Assembly (NCBI GenBank): GCA_036500965.1
Contig: DASYBC010000001.1
Location: 1 to 24,804, forward strand
Direction of reading: 5' to 3'
Source: AP-15 sp036500965
GTDB taxonomy: Bacteria; Pseudomonadota; Alphaproteobacteria; ATCC43930; CGMCC-115725
DNA: 24,804 bases
The notes below the pieces were generated by a model. That model searched no databases and was not told the origin of the DNA. It worked only from the letters and a program-made list of their open reading frames with translations. Of this stretch, positions 7,130 through 13,340 are shown one piece after another. The position numbers and the translations under genes are program-made. Position 1 is the stretch's first letter, and every line of letters starts with the position of its first letter.

Positions 7130-8767
7130 ATGCGAAGCGAGCGGGCGCCTATGATGCCGGCGCGCGGCGCCGCACGGCTCTCGCGGCAATGGGCGGTGCT
7201 TGGGGTGATCGCGACGGCGCTGGCGTGCGGCGTCGCCCTGGCGCAATCCGGCCCGACGCCGAAACACGGCGGCATTCTCGAATTCGCGGTCTCGGTCGAG
7301 CCCAAGAACTACGATTGCTATGCCAACACCTCCTTCGCCTTTTTGCATCCGGTGGCGCCGCACTACTCGACCCTGCTCAAATTCGACGCGGCCCAATATC
7401 CGCGCATCGTCGGCGACCTGGCCCAGTCGTGGAGCGTGTCGCCCGACCGGATGACCTACACCTTCAAGCTGCGGCCCAATGTGCTGTTCCATGACGGCTC
7501 GCCGCTCGGCGCGGCCGACATTAAAGCGAGCTACGAGCGGCTGATCGATCCGCCGCCCGGTGTGGTGTCGGCGCGCCGCGTCGATTACACGGCGATTTCA
7601 CGCATCGACACCCCGGACGCTTTGACCGTCGTCTTTCACCTCCGCTGGCCGGACGCGGCGATGCTGGCCAACTTCGCCTCGCCGTGGAACTGTATCTACA
7701 GCGCGGCCAGGCTCGCCCAGGACCCGCGGTTTCCTGACACGCACATCCTCGGCACCGGGGCATTCGTCTTTGTCGAGCATGTCAAGGGGCGGTATTGGCG
7801 CGGCCGGCGCTTCGACCGGTATTTCCAACCCGGCAAACCCTATCTCGACGGGTTTCAGGCCGATTTCATCACTGGTGGACCGGCGGCAATCATGGCCGCC
7901 TACAAGAGCGGCAAGATCGCCGCCGAATTCCGCGGGGTCACCCCGCCACAGCGCGACGAGCTGGTCGAGAGGCTCGGCGATCGGATCACGGTCGGCGAGA
8001 GCCCGTGGCTCGCCAATCTGTCGGTCGTCTTCAACACCAAGCGCCCGCCATTCAACGACGCGCGGGTGCGGCGCGCATTGTCCTTGGCGATCGACCGTTG
8101 GGGTGCGGCCGAAAGGCTGCAGAAGACGACCTTTCTCAAATATGTCGGCGGCATCATGCGGCCGGGTTCGAGCTGGGCCACACCCGAGGCCGATCTCGTT
8201 ACCTTGCCCGGCTTTGGCCGCGACATCGCCGCCTCGCGGGGCGAGGCGCGGCAATTGCTCGCCGCGGCCGGGGTGCACGATCTGAAGCTGACCCTCTTGG
8301 TCCGCGACATTCCGATGCCGCATTACGCGGGCGCCGATCTGCTGGTCGCCAGTTGGCGAGAGATCGAGGTCGCCGCCACCGAGAAAAAGCTCGGCATCTT
8401 CGACTGGCAAAAACAGGTCGAGGCCGGCGATTTCGATGCGGCGCTCGACTTTTCCGGCGATTTTTATGACGACCCGACGATCCAGCTGACAAAATACGTG
8501 TCGCACGATTTGTCGCCGGTCAACAACTCCGGCGCGACCGACCGGTTTCTCGACGCTCTTTATATCGGCCAGGCGGTGACCGGCGATCCGCAGCAACGGG
8601 CCAAGATCGTCCGCGCGTTCGAGCGCCATGCGCTGACCGAGGCCGACACCGTCCCGCTCCTATGGTGGAACCGCATCGTCGTGACCTCGTCAAAGCTCAA
8701 GGGCTGGAACATCACCCCCAGCCATTTTATCGGCCAGGATCTGACTGATGTCTGGCTCGACCGGTAA
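7130..8767 (+). CDS. ABC transporter substrate-binding protein, family 5
   Basis: A 545-residue exported protein of the SBP_bac_5 (DppA/OppA/NikA-like) family, which binds peptides, nickel or other solutes in the periplasm. The signal peptide has a hydrophobic core at about 21-38 (WAVLGVIATALACGVALA) with a cut near residue 38. Family text follows: HGGILEFAV, LAQSWSVSPDRMTYTFKLRPNVLFHDGSPL, VVFNTKRPPFNDARVRRALSLAID and the C-terminal PLLWWNRIVVTSSKLKGW. No ABC permease or ATPase lies on either side, so it is an orphan or works with a transporter elsewhere. The ATG at 7130 has a weak AGGA upstream; an ATG at 7151 or 7154 would still leave an intact signal peptide. Substrate not predictable from sequence alone. 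Confidence 0.88.
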   Translation: MRSERAPMMPARGAARLSRQWAVLGVIATALACGVALAQSGPTPKHGGILEFAVSVEPKNYDCYANTSFAFLHPVAPHYSTLLKFDAAQYPRIVGDLAQSWSVSPDRMTYTFKLRPNVLFHDGSPLGAADIKASYERLIDPPPGVVSARRVDYTAISRIDTPDALTVVFHLRWPDAAMLANFASPWNCIYSAARLAQDPRFPDTHILGTGAFVFVEHVKGRYWRGRRFDRYFQPGKPYLDGFQADFITGGPAAIMAAYKSGKIAAEFRGVTPPQRDELVERLGDRITVGESPWLANLSVVFNTKRPPFNDARVRRALSLAIDRWGAAERLQKTTFLKYVGGIMRPGSSWATPEADLVTLPGFGRDIAASRGEARQLLAAAGVHDLKLTLLVRDIPMPHYAGADLLVASWREIEVAATEKKLGIFDWQKQVEAGDFDAALDFSGDFYDDPTIQLTKYVSHDLSPVNNSGATDRFLDALYIGQAVTGDPQQRAKIVRAFERHALTEADTVPLLWWNRIVVTSSKLKGWNITPSHFIGQDLTDVWLDR

Positions 8768-8820
8768 TCGAGGCGGGCGACCCCGCGAAGCCGAGCAAGC
8801 GATCGAGAAAGGGGGGCAAG

Positions 8821-10188
8821 ATGGCGAATAGCGGTACCCTGGCGCGCAGAATGACGGCACGCGAGCCGGCGCCGCATCGCTCGCCGCTGCGCAAGCTCTA
8901 CGTGCAGGTGCTGATCGCGATCGCCGTTGGCGTCCTGCTCGGGCATTTCTACCCGCATCTCGGGGTCGAGATGAAGCCGTTCAGCGACGGGTTCATCGCC
9001 CTCATTCGCGCGGTCGTGCCGCTGATCATCTTTGCCACGGTCGCGGCCGGCATTGCCAAGATGGGCGACATGCGCCGGGTCGGCGTCGTCGGGCTGCGCG
9101 CGATCATTTATTTCGAGGTGGTCTCGACCTTGGCTCTGTTGATCGGGCTCGGGGTCGGCAATCTCTTGAAGCCGGGTGCCGGACTGCACATCGATCCGGC
9201 CTCGCTCAGCGACAAGGCCGTGGCCGGGTACGTTGCCGGCGCCAAGTCGCTGACCATCGTCGAGCTCCTGGTCAAGATGGTCCCGCACAACATGGTCGGC
9301 GCGCTCGCCGGCGGCGAGATCCTGCCGGTGCTGGTGCTGGGGGTGCTGTTCGGCTTTGCGTTGTGCCATTTGGGTGCGCGGGGCGAGCGGCTGACCTCGC
9401 TGATCGACGACTTCACCCACGTGCTGTTCGGCATCGTGCGGATCATCATGTATGTGGCGCCGCTCGCCGCCTTTGGCGCGATGGCGTTCACCGTCGGCAA
9501 GTTCGGCTTTCATGCGCTGACCAGCCTCGGCCAGCTGCTGCTCAGCGTCTATGTGACCTCGATCCTGTTCGCGGTGGTCGTGTTCGGGCTGATCGCCCGG
9601 CTGTTCGGCCTGCGCGTCCTCAAGATCATCCGCTATTTCAAAGACGAGCTCTTGATCGCGTTCAGCGCCACCTCGGGCGAGGCGATGATCCCGCGGGCGA
9701 TGGCCAAGCTCGAGCGGATGGGCTGCTCTCAGGAAGTGGTCGGGCTGGTATTGCCGACCGGGTTTTCATTCAACACCGACGGCACCGCGATCTACATGAC
9801 AATGGCGGTGCTGTTCATCTCGCAGGCGACCGGAATCCATCTGAGCTTCGGCCAGCAGCTGACCATGCTGTTTGTCATGCTGTTCACTACCAAGGGTGCC
9901 GCCGGGGTGGCCGGGGCTGGGTTCGTAGCCCTGGCGGCGACCTTGCCCGCCCTGGGGATCCTGCCGGTCGGCGGTCTCGCCTTGCTGCTCGGGGTCGAGC
10001 GCTTCATGTCCGAGATCCGCGCCGTGACCAACCTGTTCAGCAACATCTTTGCCACTGTCGTCATCGCCAAGTGGATGGGCGAGCTCGACGACGGCCGGCT
10101 GCGGACCGTCCTCGACGGCGGTGACGAGGCCGACCCCGAGGACGAGATCGTCGACGCGCCGGCGCTCGCGCGCGAGGCGCAGGGCTGA
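8821..10188 (+). CDS. dctA: Dicarboxylate/amino acid:cation symporter, DctA type
   Basis: An inner-membrane symporter of the DAACS family, moving C4-dicarboxylates (or glutamate/aspartate) with protons or sodium. The 455 residues hold the family's multiple membrane helices and re-entrant loops: the serine-rich hairpin 1 region around SATSGEAMIPRAM (SGEA from 285), the FSFNTDGTAIYMTMA motif (NTDGT 318-322), the TTKGAAGVAGAGFV hairpin 2, and LLGVERFMSEIRAVTNLFSNIFATVVIAKW at the end. The motifs resemble DctA more than GltP, but the exact substrate is inference. AAGGGGGG stands just ahead of the ATG at 8821. The gene follows the family 5 binding protein by 53 nt on the same strand. No DctB/DctD two-component regulator is adjacent. 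Confidence 0.92.
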   Translation: MANSGTLARRMTAREPAPHRSPLRKLYVQVLIAIAVGVLLGHFYPHLGVEMKPFSDGFIALIRAVVPLIIFATVAAGIAKMGDMRRVGVVGLRAIIYFEVVSTLALLIGLGVGNLLKPGAGLHIDPASLSDKAVAGYVAGAKSLTIVELLVKMVPHNMVGALAGGEILPVLVLGVLFGFALCHLGARGERLTSLIDDFTHVLFGIVRIIMYVAPLAAFGAMAFTVGKFGFHALTSLGQLLLSVYVTSILFAVVVFGLIARLFGLRVLKIIRYFKDELLIAFSATSGEAMIPRAMAKLERMGCSQEVVGLVLPTGFSFNTDGTAIYMTMAVLFISQATGIHLSFGQQLTMLFVMLFTTKGAAGVAGAGFVALAATLPALGILPVGGLALLLGVERFMSEIRAVTNLFSNIFATVVIAKWMGELDDGRLRTVLDGGDEADPEDEIVDAPALAREAQG

Positions 10189-10212
10189 CGCCGGCGCAGC
10201 GCCCGCCCGCGC

Positions 10213-11859
10213 TCACACGTTGACCGGGGCCGGCGCCGGTCGGCCGCGGATCAGATCGGCCGCCTTTTCGGCGATCATGATCACCACCGCGTTGATGTTG
10301 CCGCCAACGAGATCCGGCATCACCGAGGCATCGACCACCCGCAGCCGATCGATGCCAAAGACCCTGAGCTCGGGATCGACCACTGCCGCGGGGTCGCTCT
10401 CCCGCCCCATCCGGCAGGTGCCGAGCGGATGGTGCACCGTGATCGCGTTGGCGCGGATGTGCGCGTCGAGCTCGGCGTCGGACCGGCAGTGCGCCCCCGG
10501 CGCGAGCTCGGCCGCGGCGAACGGCGCCAACGGCGCGGTCTTACCGATCTCGCGGACGATGCGCAGCCCCGCCCGCAGGGTCGCCCAGTCGCTGTCGGTC
10601 GCCAGGAAATTCTGCCGGATGCGGACCGGGGCATCGGGATCGGCGGCGGCGAGCTCGACCCGGCCGCGGCTTTGCGGCCGCAGCAGCACCGCCCGGCAGG
10701 CAAAGCTGTCGGCATAAGCCGGCGCAAACGGCGGGAAGTAGGGTGCGGCAGCCATCGGCGCGGCGTTGAACAACAGCTGGATGTCCGGCAGCTCGGCCGC
10801 GGGTCCGGTCTTCAGGCCCGATTTCAGAAAGGCCATCAGCCCGCCTGGCAGGTCGCTGGCAATCCCGCGGCCGCGGAAATAGGTGTTGGCCAGCTCCAGG
10901 GCCAGCCGGTCGATGCGCATTTTGGCGTGCAGCGGGCCGGCCTCCCGGCGCGCATAGGATACCCCGGTCGAGACGTGATCCTGCAAATTCTGCCCGACGC
11001 CGGGGAGCCGCACCTTGGCCGCGATCCCGTGCGCCCGCAGCGCTGCCGGGTCGCCGATCCCGGACAGCATCAAAAGCTGCGGCGAATTGATGACGCCGCC
11101 GCACAAGATCACCTCGCTCTCGGCGCGGGCGACCCGCGCTTCGCCGCCTTGGCGATACTCGACCCCGACCGCGCGGCTGCCGTCGAAGAGGACGCGCGCA
11201 GCCCGCGCCCCGACGATAATCTCGAGATTGGCCCGCTTCAGCGCCGGCCGCAGATAGGCGACCGCGGCGCTGCACCGCCTGCCGTTGCGGATCGTCATCT
11301 GCGAGCGCCCGAACCCCTCCTGCTGCGCCGCGTTGTAGTCCTCGGTCACCGGGTGCCCGGCCGCGGCGCCCGCAGCCAGATAGGCGTCGACCAGCGGGTC
11401 GGCATAGCGCGAGCGGCGCACCGAGAGCGGCCCGTCGCCGCCGCGATAGGGGCCGGCGCCATCCTCCCAGCTTTCCTGGCGGCGGAAATAGGGCAGCACA
11501 TGCGCATAGGACCAGTCGTCGAGACCGGCTGCCGCCCAGCGCTGATAATCGCCGCGATGGCCGCGCACATAGACCATCGCGTTGATCGAGGACGAGCCGC
11601 CGACCACCTTGCCGCGCGCGCATTCGACCCGGCGGCCATCCATCGTCGCCTCGGGCTCGGCGAAATACATCCAGTCATGGGCCCGGCGCTGGAGCATCCG
11701 GCCCCAGCCGAGCGGGATGTGGATCCATGGGTCGCGGTCCCAGCCGCCGGCCTCGAGCAGCAGCACGCGGGCATCGGCGTTCTCGCTCAGCCGGCCGGCC
11801 AAGGTGCAGCCGGCCGATCCGGCGCCGATAATCACGAAATCGTATGATCCGGCGGCCAT
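10213..11859 (-). CDS. GMC-family FAD oxidoreductase (choline dehydrogenase-like)
   Basis: A 548-residue flavoprotein of the glucose-methanol-choline family, which oxidises alcohols using FAD. The N-terminal Rossmann motif GAGSAG (12-17) is followed by LLLEAGG, then the GGSSSINAMVYVRG signature and the second GMC signature (GVINSPQLLMLSGIG). Near the end come the catalytic-region His pair H476/H477 in VHHPLGTCRMG, VVDPELRVFGIDRLRVVDASVMP, and N523 in GGNINA. No signal peptide is present, so it is probably cytosolic. It lies convergent to dctA and divergent from the sensor kinase. The BetA-like pattern does not prove choline as substrate, and no betaine aldehyde dehydrogenase or BetI regulator is near, so I leave the gene symbol blank. 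Confidence 0.92.
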   Translation of the reverse strand: MAAGSYDFVIIGAGSAGCTLAGRLSENADARVLLLEAGGWDRDPWIHIPLGWGRMLQRRAHDWMYFAEPEATMDGRRVECARGKVVGGSSSINAMVYVRGHRGDYQRWAAAGLDDWSYAHVLPYFRRQESWEDGAGPYRGGDGPLSVRRSRYADPLVDAYLAAGAAAGHPVTEDYNAAQQEGFGRSQMTIRNGRRCSAAVAYLRPALKRANLEIIVGARAARVLFDGSRAVGVEYRQGGEARVARAESEVILCGGVINSPQLLMLSGIGDPAALRAHGIAAKVRLPGVGQNLQDHVSTGVSYARREAGPLHAKMRIDRLALELANTYFRGRGIASDLPGGLMAFLKSGLKTGPAAELPDIQLLFNAAPMAAAPYFPPFAPAYADSFACRAVLLRPQSRGRVELAAADPDAPVRIRQNFLATDSDWATLRAGLRIVREIGKTAPLAPFAAAELAPGAHCRSDAELDAHIRANAITVHHPLGTCRMGRESDPAAVVDPELRVFGIDRLRVVDASVMPDLVGGNINAVVIMIAEKAADLIRGRPAPAPVNV

Positions 11860-11891
11860 TGGCGCTCCCGCGTGCTGTTGGCCAAAGCATT

Positions 11892-11913
11892 GATAGCGCG
11901 GAAACTATCCGCG
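11892..11913. promoter_or_regulatory. Overlapping inverted repeats in divergent promoter region
   Basis: Between the divergent GMC gene and sensor kinase, CGCGGA (11897-11902) pairs perfectly with TCCGCG (11908-11913) over a 5-base spacer. GATAG (11892-11896) pairs with CTATC (11905-11909). The two arrangements overlap and exclude each other as hairpins. The site is 33 nt upstream of the GMC start and about 135 nt upstream of the kinase start, where an operator could act. No known operator consensus is matched. Confidence 0.35.
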
Positions 11914-12047
11914 GGCGAAGAGCGTTTCTTCCAATTGCAGCGCGCCGGTCGCCAAAAAGGCGCAAAACTGGATGCGGGGCGGCTGCGCTGGGACGCCGGC
12001 TCGTCACCGCTTCGCTGGATGGCTCACTGCATTCGGGAAGAGGCGCG

Positions 12048-13340
12048 ATGGCCGAACGCCGGGCAGATCAACAGAATTCGCTTGCGTTCCTCGACGGCGG
12101 CGAGATGGGTCCGCTGATCCGTGCCACCGACTGGTCCAAGACACCGATCGGCGCAGTTGAGAATTGGTCGCAGAGCCTGCGGACGATGGTCAGCTTTCTG
12201 CTGGCCAACCGGTTTCCGCTGCTGCTGTGGTGGGGGCCGCAATACATCTCGATCTACAACGACGCATATCGTCCGATCCTTGGCAACAAGCACCCCCGAT
12301 CGATGGCGCAGCCCGTCGAGGAATGCTGGTCGGAAATCTGGCACATTCTGAAACCGCTGATCGACACGCCGTTTCATGGTGGTCCGGCGACGTGGATGGA
12401 GGACATTCCGCTGGAGATCAACCGCAGCGGGTTCGTCGAGGAAACCCACTTCACGATCGCCTACAGCCCGGTTCCCGACGACACCGCACCGCGCGGCATC
12501 GGCGGCGTGCTGGCAACGGTGCACGAAATCACCGAGAAGATTATCGGCGAGCGCCGCCTCGCGGCTTTGCGTGATCTCGGCACACGTGCCGGGGAAGCAA
12601 AAACCGCCGAGGAAGCCTGCAAGATCGCCGCGGAGACGCTCGGCGGTCATCAGCGGGACGTGCCCTTTGCGCTCGTCTACCTGATCGACGCCGATCGGTC
12701 GCGCGCGCGCTTGGCCTGCGCCGCCGGGGTCTCTACCGACCCCGAATTCGCCCCGGTTACGGTCGCGCTCGGGGAAGACGCAGGGCCGCGCTCACGCTGG
12801 CCGTTGCACCAGATGGTGGCCGGTGCCGCGACCTTGGTGGTTGACGACCTGCCGGCGCGTTTCGGCTCGGTCCCACGCGGCCCTTGGGCCGATCCGCCGC
12901 ATAGTGCCGTGCTGCTGCCGTTGCGCGGCGCCCAGGCGCAACAGCTTGCCGGGGTCCTGGTGGCGGGAGTGAGCCCGAGGCTGAACCTGGACGAGCGCTA
13001 TCGCAGCTTTCTGGAGCTGATGGCGGCGCAGATCGCGACCGCGATCGCCAATGCGCGCGCCTATCAGGAAGAGCGCCGGCGGGCCGAGGCCTTGGCCGAA
13101 ATCGACCGGGCCAAGACCGCGCATTTTCTCAAATGCGAGCCACGAGTTCCGCACCCCGCTGACCCTGCTCTTGGGGCCGATCGAGGATCAGCTGCTGCGC
13201 AGCGGCAGCGCGGCGACGATCGTCGCCGATCGCGCCGAAATCGAGCTGATGCACCGCAATGGGCTTCGGCTCTTAAAGCTCGTCAATACCTTGCTCGACT
13301 TTTCGCGGATCGAGGCCGGCCGCTTCGAGGCGGTTTATGA
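12048..13340 (+). CDS. Hybrid sensor kinase, N-terminal fragment (PAS-GAF), frameshifted
   Basis: This frame encodes the sensory front end of the large hybrid histidine kinase. The ATG at 12048 has GAAGAGG upstream. Residues about 45-165 form a PAS-like domain (ANRFPLLLWWGPQYISIYNDAYRPILG) and about 178-340 a GAF domain ending in FLELMAAQIATAIANARAYQEERRRAEALAEIDRAKTA. This last helix normally leads straight into the HisKA box. Here the frame leaves the kinase after residue 358 (codon 13119-13121) and continues about 70 meaningless residues to a stop at 13340. The conserved continuation lies in the +1-shifted frame from 13123. If the sequence is right, this piece would be a PAS-GAF protein without kinase activity. 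Confidence 0.8.
   Translation: MAERRADQQNSLAFLDGGEMGPLIRATDWSKTPIGAVENWSQSLRTMVSFLLANRFPLLLWWGPQYISIYNDAYRPILGNKHPRSMAQPVEECWSEIWHILKPLIDTPFHGGPATWMEDIPLEINRSGFVEETHFTIAYSPVPDDTAPRGIGGVLATVHEITEKIIGERRLAALRDLGTRAGEAKTAEEACKIAAETLGGHQRDVPFALVYLIDADRSRARLACAAGVSTDPEFAPVTVALGEDAGPRSRWPLHQMVAGAATLVVDDLPARFGSVPRGPWADPPHSAVLLPLRGAQAQQLAGVLVAGVSPRLNLDERYRSFLELMAAQIATAIANARAYQEERRRAEALAEIDRAKTAHFLKCEPRVPHPADPALGADRGSAAAQRQRGDDRRRSRRNRADAPQWASALKARQYLARLFADRGRPLRGGL

Noticed and set aside
10189..10212. Possible bidirectional terminator between convergent dctA and the GMC gene
   Set aside because: GC-rich text, but no clean stem followed by a T-run in either direction.
10429..11847. A 472-codon plus-strand frame opposite the GMC oxidoreductase
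   Set aside because: It has no recognisable domain and mirrors a well-conserved gene on the other strand.
10213..11859. Naming the GMC gene betA
   Set aside because: Family signatures fit choline dehydrogenase-like proteins, but no betB, betI or choline transporter is near and many GMC enzymes share these motifs.
13119..13135. Programmed +1 frameshifting as an explanation for the split kinase
   Set aside because: There is no stop codon at the shift point, no internal Shine-Dalgarno-like stimulator and no known slippery heptamer; a mutation or sequencing error is simpler.
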